DNA from: Undaria pinnatifida
Taxonomy: Eukaryota; Sar; Phaeophyceae; Laminariales; Alariaceae
Reading direction: 5' to 3'
Assembly (NCBI GenBank): GCA_012845835.1
Contig: JABAKD010000016.1
Span: 1,697,843 to 1,761,842 of the forward strand
DNA: 64,000 bases
The position numbers and the translations under genes were made by a program. The first letter of the stretch is position 1; each line of letters begins with the position of its first letter. This document shows, in pieces, positions 22,740 through 34,225 of this stretch. Below the pieces are notes generated by a model. It was not told where the DNA came from and ran no database searches. It saw only the letters and a program-made list of their open reading frames with translations.

Positions 22740-25700
22740 CAGAACCTAAACGAAAGCCCATCTTACTGTTTTGCCCTGACTTAGCGGGTTGTTTTATTCG
22801 TTGGGTTTCTTGGGGGTGTACGTGTAGACACCTTCAAAACCGGGTATCGACAAGCTGGTATGCATCGCGCGCACTTTATGTGCTTTTAAACGTGCAAGTT
22901 CACCATGAAATGGGCGTATCCATATTATACCCTCAAGGGTCAGTGTTTGCCTTAGAGGAACCACGGGCACACTACTGGGCGGCGACGCAAGGAGCCATCG
23001 CTCGACTTGTGTTTTTTCTAGGTGTATTTATTTTGACCCTACGCTCCGTCTATTTCCTACTGTTTGCCTTGCGTTAATTTCGTTCAACACCAGGTAGTAT
23101 GCAGAACGATGGGAACGAACACTCATTTTGCAGTTATCCGATATCCAAAATACTAGATGTTCAGCATAAGATGACTGCTAATCAACTAGATACAAATAGG
23201 CCTCAAAGCCCATAACCCAATACGCCCCCTGATGCACAATCCGTCGCCATCTGGAGGAATACGATACCGGGTGATAAAATGCAAATGTACAATATTCAGG
23301 CCGGTGTATTAAAAGCGGCAACATGGGTGTAATCATGCCACGCCGAGATCTCAAATACAGAACGAAAATGGAACAAAATGCACTCAAGAACCGTCTATTA
23401 ACAGCGGCAATATGAATGTAATCGTGTCACAAAAGCTACTCGTGGGTAATGCATGACCAAGCGGGTCATGACGTATAAAAGAAAACACACCAAGACACCA
23501 TCTGCGGTGTATGGAAAGGTCCCCCGTACTTGAACCTTAGAACAAACAAGACGTCGAAGAGCATCGAACAAACTGTCGGCGCATGGCTTGTCCAGACGTT
23601 ATTACGTGTACGAATACTTGTACAGTACAGATAAGGTATGTTTGCGGACGTACTACTGCATCTCGGCAAGACTCGGTTAATAAGAATCGTTAGGAAATTG
23701 TGCAGTCCTTACGATTATTAGGTGATGTGTTATGTACGGAGATCGTACTATAAAAGGTGTCCTATACCAACTGTACCGATCAAGGCCATGAAGGGAGCAA
23801 ACGCTGAGAAGAACCAAGGGTAAATAAAGGGGAATTTACATTTACGCAAGCAGGAAATTATTATCAGCTACTGCCGCTGTATCGTCAAGCTTTCGTACGC
23901 CCTGATGATTTGGTTCTCTGTTTTGCATGTATCCCAGCAAGTACTCGGACGGACGGACAGACACATCTATTTGGAAAAATCGTCCCAGAGAGCCTCAGTA
24001 TGCTGGGAAATAGACGCGTCCTGGCTCGATACTCGAGCACAAATAGAAGGCATCCCAGGTGCGAATCAACGCAACAAAAACGCAGGATCACGCGGCGGTA
24101 GGGACGCGTGTTACGATAGAGGTATCACATTTCGTCTGAAATGGTTTCTCAATGACGGGGATCCTTAACCCAAAATCGTCGGATATACGCCATTTTTGAG
24201 CATGATTCTCGTCGTGTACCTAGGCCATGGGATTTCCATCCGGTAGCAGTTTATGCTTCTCCAACTCCGTTTTTGGGAGAGGTCTTGAGCTCCCAAATTG
24301 AGGAACCTCAGAAAAAAGCTGGTGCACCTTTATCGTAGCACGCGTCTAAGCGGCACTACTAATAGTGTGGTAATCTAGCACTTGTTTGCGTGGTACTTTA
24401 AATCCTTTAAATAACATCCACGTTTTGGGGACAAACGACTTGAAATCATAGAGGGGGGCAAGGGTTTGCGGCGGAAAAAAAGACTAATTAAGCCAAGTAC
24501 TTGTAGGACCAAAGCCTAAAGAGAGCGCACGATGAAGGGGAAAATACCAGATACTCCGAGTACTCTCCACGTCAAGGATACAATGCGAAAGACCACACCA
24601 AAAACATAGGATCCCGGTCGACTGGCAAAAATATAAACCCCAGCGAGCCCTTTCCCGCCCACGACGCAACCAGCCAAGTGGTACCTCCCTTTTTTCTCCT
24701 CCAACTTTTTTTTTTATTTTTTTTATCCTCCGGCGGATGTGGAAAAATAAAGCTTAAGCTCACCACACTTCCACGTATTTTCATACGCGCCGTGTGTCGA
24801 TTTAACTCAGTTGCTTTCTCCTCCAACCAAGCAAAGTTGGCGCGTCAAAGAAATGTCCATCGTACTTCGAAGTATCTGTTTACGAAGTAGTCTGCATGCT
24901 TCTTCCGTCGCCCGGTATTTGAACTATTTGCCCTGTTTTTTTTTGTGTAATTGGATAACTTTTATTACTATGTTCGCCCTCCGACAACGTGCAGCGAGTG
25001 TCAAAGTCACAAAAAATACGAACAGAAAGTGAAGATCACTACGTACCAAAATCGTAAAAAGTACTATAGTCTATATATAGCCAAAGCCGATTTGACGCAC
25101 AAAAAAGCATCCCTTTTCTACAACCAACACCCGCGAATCTTTGTTGTTATCAAACAACGACCAAGCCCCTCCCTCCCCCGCGTTTGATCGTTTCCAACCA
25201 ACCATCAATCCATCACCCACTTTGACTGCTTCCCGTTTACACCCGCAGGTTCATGCTTCGGTTGGTCGAACCCCCATCCGAATCTTGCCGTTTGAGGGCG
25301 CGAACGAACGACCGCCTCGGAAGAACAAGTGTGTCTCTCCCTAGGCCTTGCCTCCATATAACATAAATACGAAACAATTAACACGCACATACAACAACGA
25401 AAAAATATGGAGACAAGCGCTCAGACAAGTCCACACTCTACGACAGGAGGTCCTACAACAACGAAAAAAAGGCAGTCCTTGTTAATTATAACTACAACAC
25501 GTCAACACATATTGGCAGAGATGGAATCGTGCCCTGGGGCGTTCGTCTATCACAAAATATATCTGCCTTCACATCGTTTGCTTCCTTGCCGTAGGTATTC
25601 ATACTGGCTGAAACCTATTGCGGCGTTTCCGGCGGGGGGACGGGGGGGGGGGGGGGGTAATCATATCATGCATGATCGTGGTCCTTAGGGCCACAGACCC

Positions 25701-25830
25701 TCGCATCCCCCCGCCGGGGGGGGGGGGAGATAATCATTTGCTGCTTGCCTAAAGACACTAGACCATTGAACACGCAGCCCTTTCGAGACAGAGCATCGCT
25801 TCTTGTCCCAATAGTGACACCCCCAGCAGC
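22740..25830. other. No gene recognised
   Basis: Only repeats seen: a small duplication (GCGGCAACATGGGTGTAATC near 23.3 and 23.4 kb), a GACGCGTGTTACGATAGAGG motif at 24.1 kb, and a dispersed-repeat copy at 24.94-25.2 kb. Confidence 0.45.
24940..25200 (+). repeat. Dispersed repeat ending in GATTTGACGCACAAAAAA
   Basis: Shares CGACAACGTGCAGCG, GATTTGACGC and CTACAACCAACACCC with 5140-5360 and (partly) 60400-60520. Confidence 0.6.
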
Positions 25831-25838
25831 TAGGCGCT

Positions 25839-28800
25839 TTAGTACTCTCTTGAGAGGAACGTGTACCAAGCGGCGAACACGACGGCCGCGACGCAGTGAG
25901 GCACCATGTCCGCGGGGACGTCGGAGGACAACAACTCCTTGATGCACACCAGGGACAGGGCGATGCCCGTACCCATCTCGTGCCACACCTGGCAGCAGAG
26001 GCAGCAGCAGCAGCAGCAGCAGCAGTAGCAAAAATATCAGCAACAGCAGCAATGTCGGTAGGATCAACCAACAGCAAGAACAGCAGCAGCAACCGGCGGC
26101 AACACCACCACCACCACTACCACCACCACCATCAGGGCGAGGAGAGAAATGGATGAACCACTTAATAGGAGTCAGGTCGAGAGTTCAGTTGGCATCGCCT
26201 TGAAATGGAAAAAAACGAACCAACCATTTAACAATAACCAGGTCGAGAGCTAACGACTGCAAAATATATCCCACGCTAATTCCGAGTATTTCGCCCCCAT
26301 AAACGTGGATACAGTGTTGTATGGGATGAAGTCGGCATCGCCAAGGCCAAACGGACAGGAAAGAATAAACGAAACATATAATAAAGTCAGGTCTTGAGAG
26401 TTAATTTGAGAGTGAAAAGTCCAGACCGCACCGCGATATTATTGATGACCTGCAGCTAAACATTAAACGGACAGGAGCTCTCTGCACTACACTGTACACG
26501 AGCCCCTGTGACTCCGAGCGCGCTGCATTTCTGCTAACAGTATTGAGGCATTTCAATTCGCTCACCTTTCCACGCTTGAAGCCGGCGCTGTTGGACTTGT
26601 AGGCCAAGACGTCGGATACCAGCACGCCAACCAGGTACGCACCCACCAGCCTGTTTGCACATACATTCATGCACACATGCACGCACACATACACGCACAC
26701 ATTAGAGTATCGAAATAAGGAACTATCAACAGATAATAGAGGTGAGATATATGAGACGCGTGACGGGGGTGGCCATCGTAAACATTGCGACTCGAATGCA
26801 GTACAACGACAATAAAGCGGGTCTTTACTTCCTACTTGTTCTTCATTTTTTCACACTCCCGCTGCATACTTTCAGATATCACATACAACAAAACAAATGG
26901 GAAGTACGTCGGCAGCTGTCCTTTGACTTTTTTTATACCAGGTAGTACTGTGAGCGCGCCGCACACGGATGGTATGCGGTATTTTTTTACGACGCGTGTG
27001 TATGCCGTGGGCCGTTCAAACTCCCTGCATCGGAGTCCGACATCAAGAAGAATCAACCCTTGGCCTAGCAGCCCGCGTCGCTTCGTGTGGCTGCTGCTGG
27101 AATCGGCGATATATTGTATTTTCTCCCTCCACGACTAAACTACTACTTCGTATGTGTCTTTCCTCCGGGGCAAGATTATAAAACTCGTTTGGGGCTGGTC
27201 TGTGTCACGGTCGGTGTTACTTACCGGGGTGCTTGCCGCGGTGACTCAAGTGTTTTTCCTTCAGTTTTCAAGAGCATTTTCATGGGATAGGGCATCATCC
27301 CTGGTTCTCAGCTCACAGGAACCCCTGTGTCTACCCCCGTATCTCCCCGTGTTCACCATGCGACACCCCCGGGGTTCCAAGCTAACCACACCTCGAAGGG
27401 GAACCTTGCCCTACATCACTCTGTCCGGAAATACAAGGGCAACACTTGGACAATAATGTTGAATTGAAACAAAATGTTGTTCTTGTATTTCCGGACAGAG
27501 TGGTAACAATAACACGGATTGTCGGACATGTTTGATCGGGCGGCGCGCATCTCCAGTTCGGCGACCGAACATCTCCGGTTCCGTGAACATGGCATCCGCA
27601 ACCCATGCCAGGGGGTACTCATTTCATGCATGGCCGTAGTCGTATGACCATAGCTAATAGTTGCTATTAGACTCTCGCACCCCTGTAATGTCGGGATGGA
27701 GCACGTCGGGTTTTCACCCACCAGGCAGGCATTGCTTGCACCACCAAGCGCAAAGCGCCGTGAGGTGTTCGTTCGGGGCGAGTCGCGTGGAGGGTGAGCT
27801 ACTGTAGCTGCACCCTACCATACAACCACTTGCGAGACGGCGGACTTCCTTCCGCCCCATTGTCCGTACTTGCTTGCATGTCGAATGACAAGCTCCGAAA
27901 AAAACTACTTTTTTTCTGGTGTGGCCACCGTCACTGTTAAGGGAGGGGGGGAGGGGGGACTACTAGGCCCAATTTTTTTTCAGCGATTTTCACGGGTCAT
28001 GACCCGCGACCCGCGGGTCTGGTCGGGACGTTTTCAAAATCTCGCGGGCCGAGTCGGGTCGGGCCAGGAGGTGTTCTAAAATCTCACCAGTCGGGTCGGG
28101 CCACCTTGACCCGGCCCAGCCCGCGAGCAGTGATCCGACCCAAAAAAAGCCCTGAATATTGTCTGACGAACGGGACTCTTCAACTGAAAAACTGTCCAAA
28201 ATATTTCCAAATTCCGCTGGTGGCCGCCTACGAGCCGGTAAAATTTTGTCATCGGGTTTGCGCGGAGAACAATCAAGGTCTTAAGAATCGATTTTACGGC
28301 CAAGACACAAACAGAGGCCCCTGAAGTGACTTACCTCCAGAAAAAAAAACAAAAGAGCTGAAAGTCGGCCCGACTTAAGTCACCAACTAGTTATTAGTCT
28401 GAGTGACAGTCGTTTCCCAGAGGTGCCGAGCACTATCCGACTTACTTGGTTTCCATACGTGTAGGAAAAGTTGTTCAGCGCGGGACGCATTTTTTTCTTT
28501 TTAGGCGCCCCCCGCACCGTCTGGGGGGAGCTACTTGGGCTCGCTTCGCTCGCCTGACTTAGATCGGCAAATCGGCCGGCCATCAACTGGCTCCGCCAGT
28601 CGGCTTGCCGATTAAAGTTAGCTAGTCGGCTAACGGCATCTACCGAGTATTATTAATCGTCAAATCTTGCCGACTCACAGCTCTTAAAAAGCAAGTTTTT
28701 TTCATGGGTCGGGTCATCGCTCGCCGGCCGGGCCGGGTGAGGGTGATCCTACCCGCCCCGTGAATCTTCGAACACACCCTTCACCCCAGCGGATGCGACC

Positions 28801-30381
28801 CGTGAGATATCAAACCCCTCCTGACCAGTCCCCACTGGACCCGCGAGATTTCGAAAATCTCCTCATTCGGCCCGCGGGTCGGGTCACGCCTCGTAAACCC
28901 CTTTAGAGCCCCAAAGTCCAAAACCCCTCCCTATACTATATTCGAGTCTTTTTTCCCCCAAAAGGGTTTCCAGTCGCAAAGGCGTTAAATGGCTCGGACA
29001 AAATAGGTACCACTCCCTACCGTGAGCATGGCTCCCGCACATGCGCATTGCCTCGGCTCACTTGACGTGGGGGAGGACGGCCGTGACAGCTCCGAACTTG
29101 ACGCCGATGAGGTTGCACAAAGGCTCCGCGAGCTTAGCGGAGAACTCGTCGTACTTGAGGATGTGGAGGCCGCCGAAAACGCACGCGACAATGCCCTGAG
29201 CCACGAACGCGTGGTTCGGGTCACTGAGGAACTTGCACTGCGTGAATCATCCCAAGCACACACGAAACAACAGAGGGGAGGGGGGGAGAAAACGTAAGGG
29301 GAGGGGGGAGGGGGGGGGAGGGGGGGGGGGGGGGGGCGTGAGCGAGGAAGGGGGATCAAACGGGAGGGGGGGGTGAGGGGGGGGGGGGGGAGCAGGGAGG
29401 GGCATGCAAGAGACAGAGGTGGGGGGGGGGGGGGGGGGTCATCTTATCATGCGGGGCCGTAGTCCGTCGGGGGGGGGGGGGGGGTTCCTTAGCACGGCTT
29501 TGAATGGTGGGTGAGAAACGGGGGGGGGGGTGGGGGTGGGGGGGAGAGGGGGGAGGGCGGGGGGGGGGGGGGGGGGTACTCGGTTTGTGCATGGTACCCC
29601 CCCCCCTCCCCCCCTCCCCCCAGGGGGGAGGGGGTACAATGGAATTGTAATCGTGGTTTCCCTTTGATGGGGAGGATTATGGGTGATCGACGACGTTTAA
29701 GCTTCACCGGGCACGTCGTCGGACGGCTAACAGGCTAAAAAACAAAAATTGTCTAGTCAACCAATAAATGTAGTCTCCGTACTTGATTTACTTTTTTATT
29801 TTATTTTTACTACCGGCTGTACGAGTGGTCGGGGATTGAGCTACTGGTATGAACATTGTCCACGTGCAAAAAAAATGCACCTAACGCTAAAACCGACCGA
29901 AATTCAAGCTTGTCCGCACTCGCTGGGTACACACCGACACAGGCACCCCCCACAATACCAGCCGAAAGAAAGGCAAGTCGTTTGCACTGGGCACGCACCA
30001 TCGCAATGCCCATCGAAAGAGAGGCAAGTGTCCGCATTGTTAGGTACGCCAACAACCTTCCCCCCGCCCCTGTCCCTCCCGCCTTGCATCCCCCCACCCT
30101 CGCCCCTCCTCCATGCGTACGACGATAGCCATACTCACCATCGGATGTTTTTCCTTGACGGGCTCGGGCGCAGCCCCGCCGACCCAGGACAGCTTCGAGG
30201 GCGCCTTCACCACTTCCCCCTTGCCCTCGAAGGGCCGTCCGATTTTAACCGACTCACGGGCCGACTTAGCAGCCCCCTTGATGTGCTTGTTGGCGTGCTT
30301 TGCCTCGTCTGCCGCGGCGCCGAACACCCCGTGCAGCCCCCTAGCGATCTTGTTTTCCATGTAGTCTCCTCCCTGCTCCAT
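25839..30381 (-). CDS. Unrecognised multi-pass membrane protein, about 217 aa, four exons
   Basis: Exons on the minus strand: 30381-30139 (ATG; a second in-frame ATG at 30360), 29237-29062, 26650-26566 and 25988-25839 (stop TAA). Donors are GTGAGT, GTGAGC and GTGAGC, all acceptors are AG, and phases 0, 2 and 0 agree across the three introns. The first 80 residues are Ala/Lys-rich and look soluble and helical (IARGLHGVFGAAADEAKHAN). Several hydrophobic stretches follow: AFVAQGIVACVFGGLHIL, IGVKFGAVTAVLPHV, LVGAYLVGVLVSDVLAY, GTGIALSLVCI and PHCVAAVVFAAWYTFL. This suggests four or five membrane spans. I do not recognise the family. Exon 2 could instead terminate at the TGA overlapping its donor (29061-29059), but the donor reading keeps the membrane pattern going. 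A tRNA-type SINE starts about 75 bp upstream of the ATG in the opposite orientation. A decayed copy of exon 2 lies downstream at 22.7 kb. Confidence 0.72.
27417..27502. mobile_element. 86-bp foldback MITE with 28-bp inverted ends
   Basis: The left arm starts CACTCTGTCCGGAAATACAA. The right arm (27475-27502) is its inverse with two mismatches in 28 bp. Only 30 bp separate the arms. No clear target duplication. Confidence 0.68.
27600..27810 (-). repeat. Dispersed 5S-like repeat, inverted copy
   Basis: The minus strand carries AACACCTCACGGCGCTTTGC, ATGGTCATACGACTACGGCC and ATGAGTACCCCC, collinear with 11.39-11.60 kb. Short relatives next to C/G runs: 25655-25705 and 29440-29470. Confidence 0.6.
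27981..28154 (+). mobile_element. GACCC-rich foldback element, copy 3
   Basis: The left end is CAGCGATTTTCACGGGTCAT and the right end GGGTC...AAAAAAAGCCCTG. The interior is GGGTC-rich like the other copies. Related, less complete stretches lie at about 16524-16720 and 28690-28910. Confidence 0.6.
28690..28910. repeat. GACCC-rich foldback fragment
   Basis: CATGGGTCGGGTCATCGC, CCCGTGAATCTTCG, GACCCGCGAGATTTCG and CGGCCCGCGGGTCGGGTCA. It sits next to a TTAA-type element. Confidence 0.5.
28899..28988 (+). mobile_element. TTAA-type MITE copy
   Basis: Reads AACCCCTTTAGAGCCCC, CTCCCTATACTATATTCG, GGGTTTCCAG and AAAGGCGTTAA, inverted relative to the 55.4-kb copy. Confidence 0.55.
29275..29640. repeat. 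Poly-G block with embedded 5S-like repeat ends
   Basis: Many G runs of 8-18, directly upstream (minus sense) of exon 2 of the membrane-protein gene, so within intron 1. Confidence 0.75.
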
Positions 30382-30456
30382 CCCGCTGCCTCCACCCTAA
30401 TGGTAGAGGTCAATGGTGGGTGGGAGTAAGGGCGTGAGGACACGAGCAGGTATGTG

Positions 30457-30766
30457 GTCGCCCCGGTGGTTTAGTGGTTACCCTCCAAAACTATTAGCAG
30501 CGTCGGTCCTTGGGTTCGATGCCCACCGTGCGTGGTGAAATTTGACTTTACTTGCGAAAATCCAAGAAAAGGGTCAACTGCTGAGAGCGCCTAGCAGCGT
30601 GGGTAGGTTCAATTCGACTCGAGTCGGCAATTCGACGCGAGTCGACGAGAGAAAGAAAATGCTGAATTGTTTTCGCGATAAAAATGAAGGCATGTACCGT
30701 AGTGGGGAGGGGGCAGGAGGGCCGGCTATGTGACCCCGGATCTGAGATACTACTGGGAGGGAGGGC
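30457..30766 (+). mobile_element. tRNA-derived SINE, group A, full length
   Basis: The head reads CGCCCCGGTGGTTTAGTGG (A-box-like) and GGGTTCGATGCCC (B-box), the internal pol III promoter of a tRNA. A body of about 200 bp follows (CTGAGAGCGCC, TCGCGATAAAAATGAAGGCA) and ends GGATCTGAGATACTACTGGGA. The body is shared with the copies at 59.1 and 0.04 kb. Confidence 0.8.
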
Positions 30767-30889
30767 GAGAGTAATTGCGAGGATAATAAATGGGATAAGA
30801 AAAAATAAATATAAAAGTAAATGTGTGCAGTAAGCAGGGCATGTGAGTAACACGGAAAGCGAGTTCGAAAGGCAAAACATGCAGAGTAA

Positions 30890-31290
30890 ACGAGCAAGCG
30901 GGGCAATCGGGCAGAGCAAGCAAGCAGAGCAAGCAGGCAACCAGGGCAAGTAGGAGATCAAGCAAGTACGCAAGCGGAGCAGAGCAAGCGATCGAGTGCG
31001 ATAAGCAAGCGAAGTGGAGCAAGCAAGCGGAGCAAGCAGGCGGAGCAAGCAGGCGGAGCAAGCAAGCGGAGCAAGCAAGCGGAGCAAGCAAGCGGAGCAA
31101 GCAAGCGGAGCAAGCGAGCAGAGCGAACTAGGCAAGCTAAGCAAGCTGTAAGCAAGCTAGATAAGTTAAGCAAGCCAGGCACGCTAAGCAAGCTGAGCAG
31201 AGCTGAGCAAGCTAAGCCAGACAAGCCAGCAGAGCAAGCAAACATTCGAGCAAGCAGGGCAAGCGAGACGGAGAAGCCACCAAGCAAGCA
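30890..31290 (+). repeat. AGCAAGCGG-type minisatellite
   Basis: About 12-bp units GCGGAGCAAGCAA with drift at the edges. Leu/Cys/Ala-rich minus-strand frames are artefacts. Confidence 0.8.
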
Positions 31291-31309
31291 GAAACTGATG
31301 AGACGCCTT

Positions 31310-31440
31310 GTTGTCGAAAATGCCGAGGTCACCCCTCCCGCGAGCAACGGTACATACATGCCTTGATCGTTGTCGCACAGAAAGCTCAGCATTCCCATTC
31401 TCAATTCCCATTGTTTGTCGATTTTCATCGAAACCATAGA
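31310..31440 (-). mobile_element. SINE group B, fragment
   Basis: The minus strand reads GATGAAAATCGACAAACAA, GGGAATGCTGAGC and GCGACAACGATCAAGGCATG, then GGGGTGACCTCGG. It is an inverted fragment directly beside the 31.5-kb copy. Confidence 0.5.
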
Positions 31441-31515
31441 GCCCGAAAATCCCTCCCCATACTAACTACAAGTAATTTTGTTCCCAAAAAGGGTTTCCAC
31501 TAGTAAAGGCGTTAA
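31425..31515 (+). mobile_element. TTAA-type MITE copy, eroded left end
   Basis: Reads TAGAGCCCGAAAATCCC, CATACTAACTACAAGTAAT, GGGTTTCCACTAG and AAAGGCGTTAAG. Confidence 0.5.
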
Positions 31516-31522
31516 GCTTGAC

Positions 31523-31825
31523 AATCAATGATAGATGGCATACGATCGGCATCCCCGATGAAGCAGATAAATCTCGTCCCTACAAAAGTCGACGTCATGG
31601 TTTCGTGTCTTGCCGAGTGCATACTCGTGCTCTGAGGGACATGTTCCTGCGTTAAAAACTTCACTAATAGCGGAAAGCGGGAGAGCGCCAGTTAGCAACA
31701 TTCGATGAAAATCGGCGAACTTAAATAGCTGATTAAACAGTGGGAATGCTGAGCCCATTGTTGCGCGATAAACACGAAAGCACGTACCAGGGAAGACACC
31801 TGTGACCACGGCTTGTCCAGACGCG
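31523..31825 (+). mobile_element. SINE group B, diverged copy
   Basis: Shares GGGAGAGCGCCAG, the GATGAAAATCGGCGA block, GTTGCGCGATAAACACGAA and CACCTGTGACCACGGCTTG with the 41.7-kb copy. Its tRNA-like head is poorly preserved. Confidence 0.55.
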
Positions 31826-31840
31826 TTTGAGGGCACAACC

Positions 31841-31935
31841 TCCTAACGCCTTGACTACCGGAAACCCTTTATTTTTGACAAAATTACTTGAATTTAGTAT
31901 AGGCAGGGATTTTGGGGGGCTCTGAAGGGGTTAGA
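31841..31935 (-). mobile_element. TTAA-type MITE copy
   Basis: Reads CTAACGCCTTGACTACC, GGAAACCC, ACTTGAATTTAGTATAGG and GGCTCTGAAGGGGTTAG, matching the 55.4-kb copy. Confidence 0.55.
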
Positions 31936-33445
31936 AACCTCTTGAGTTCAGTTGGAGAGTAAAAGTGATTTATGAAAAAAAATGCACCTCATACCAGGTA
32001 TATCATAGGTGTGGTCTGTAATATTCCACTCGTTTAGATCCAAGGCAGATAATAATACTACTAACTGCTGCAGCTGCCGATCATAGTCGAAGCCTCTGGA
32101 CCCATAAGCTCAGAATTCCGTTAAAAAAATGGCATCATGTTTTCTTGAGCTTCAGCGAAGCGGGGCAGTACATACTTTGTACTCTAGAATTGTCCAATCA
32201 GATGGACAGTGGACGCGGTGAACATGATCTCATGTAGACGAGATCGAGCATGCCTAACCGAACACCGACCGAAGGTAGCCGCGGTGGGTTTTCCTTGCAC
32301 AGACGAGCAGACATCGAGCAGGGGCTTGCAAACCGTCAAGTCAACAGCAGCAGCAGTGTGGGGAGGTGTCCAGCAGAACTCAAAATTCTGTAAGCAAAAC
32401 TGTATGTTGTAGATCTTGAATCGGGTGGGGGGGCGCATTTTCCTTGCCCTGCCTGTAGATACTTGTGCGACAGATGCGATAGAGCAACAAAGTATCCTGG
32501 AATTGAATGAACCTGCAGGCCAGGCTTCGCACTATGCGGGTTGAACGATGGGTGCGCGCGCAGCTAGCCAGTCCTATGCCACCCCATGCGACGAGAAAAG
32601 CGAGCACAAAAACACACCGAACCCCACGCTCGAAATCTATTAGGCTGCTCAGGCATACGCGAGCGAGGTTGAGATCGTACGTGGTAGTGCCTGCTGGTCG
32701 TCAGTTCCGCTTTTGCGGGCTCGTCGGTTGGTCAAGGTATAGGTAAGGTTTGGTTCAAGTAGACGCAGGGGGCGCGGGGGATTAGAAACCGCCGTCGTGA
32801 TGATCAGCCTTCAATATTCAGCATGCAGAGCAGACGCACACGCGGTTGAGCTGCTGCGTGCTGCGTACTGCTGTAGTAGCAGTGCACTACGGCCCTCCTC
32901 GGCCCTCCTCGAGGAACTTTCGGCTCCTCCCGTGTGTTATGTTCACGGCCATGCTCGTGCTGCTCGTGCTTTTGCGAACAACATGACACGGAGGGCTCGC
33001 TCATGATTCATGACTTCAAGGAACAGCGGCGTCACTTCAAGCATGCTCACAGCAAATATCAACATGGAAACAACACAAACGAGAGAAAAAACGTCTCGCC
33101 ACCAAGCTTAGAAATCTAGCCAAGCAAAGGACCAAGCTGTGCTCCGAGCCTGCAAGGCTCGCGGTAGGAAGCCGATCCAGTCTATGGCACCGCTAGCATG
33201 GTTGTGCTGCAGCTGCTGTTGCTGCTTGTGCTTTGCTCCTGCTGTTGTACGGAGCTGGTTGTACGAGTTTTGGTTTGTTTGCTGTGCTGTCTCTCTTAGA
33301 TTGTGCTCGCAGGAGCCCGCGGTTTGACCTCTTGACTGACCGCAAATAGATACTAAAAACAGTATGTTAAGCCAAATTTACGCCTTGACGCGCCTAAACA
33401 CATCACAGAGACAGGTCAGGCCTAGCTAATAGTGTGATATCTTAC

Positions 33446-33541
33446 CTGGAGGGAGTAGACCGAGGAACTTGGCCCCGCCGAAGCAGCAGCAGCAGCAGCT
33501 GTGATCCCCACCGCAAAGTACAAGGACTTCATTGGCGCCAT
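33446..33541 (-). CDS. Candidate first exon with signal peptide (secreted protein, rest uncertain)
   Basis: The minus strand opens at ATG 33541 with MAPMKSLYFAVGITAAAAAA, a typical signal-peptide core, then SAGPSSSVYSLQ, and ends in phase 0 at CTCCAG|GTAAGA. A phase-compatible continuation is 32387-32184 after a TTGCTTACAG acceptor. That stretch is Cys-containing (NFEFCWTPP, LTVCKPLLDVC) and ends in TAG, which would make a product of about 99 residues. The second stretch is also open on the plus strand with its own donor (GTAAGC), so only the first exon is supported with any strength. Function unknown. Confidence 0.35.
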
Positions 33542-34225
33542 GATCGGATGTTTTATCGCTTTGCGCTAGCTTCACAGGAGAACTAGGAGTATGATCGGTC
33601 GCTGATCCCAGATAGATGGATAGATGTGTTGTGAGTCCTGGCAAACTCGCACTCTTGTCGCGAACAGGCGGAAGAAGACGCGGAAGAACGATAAACGAGA
33701 AGAAAACGGGAGATTATGACTTTCTGTGGATCTTGCTTGATATCTTGATGATCTTTCGGAGAAATGCACCGACACCGGGGATGCACGACCGTTATCCCCC
33801 TCTCAGCGATTTCGATCATGAACCAGCTCGTTTTTTTCTTCAAGATACTAGGCTAGTCTACTCGTATATTATCAATAGTACTACTTCGTATACTACTACT
33901 GCTGGTATGTTCTCGCTGAATTATAGAGCTGTGCAGAGCAAGCAGCCAATCAAATTCGCAGTCAAGGTTCGGGTTCACCATTCATTGGTACCACACGTTA
34001 AAGTATTCATGCTTACAGGCACAACCGCACGAGCTTCGTGTACTATTAGTCTTATAGTCTAGGTATACTGGCATGCGTGCGGTTACAGGCAGTTAGTTGT
34101 TGTTACAGGCCTTGGCACCACATTCTCCGTCAAATAAAATGCTTGTTTCTCTCCGTGCAGCAAACTCGCGTGGCATACTACAACAAACAGGGTAAAATAA
34201 AAGTTTAGGATGGATTTTTTCTTTA

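Noticed and set aside
22880-23077. 65-codon frame with a hydrophobic end
   Set aside because: Short, no splice signals, and the surrounding DNA lacks the GC rise seen over the confirmed exons.
29749-30429. 226-codon plus-strand frame
   Set aside because: It is antisense to exon 1 of the membrane-protein gene, which has a coding-like reading and a good splice donor.
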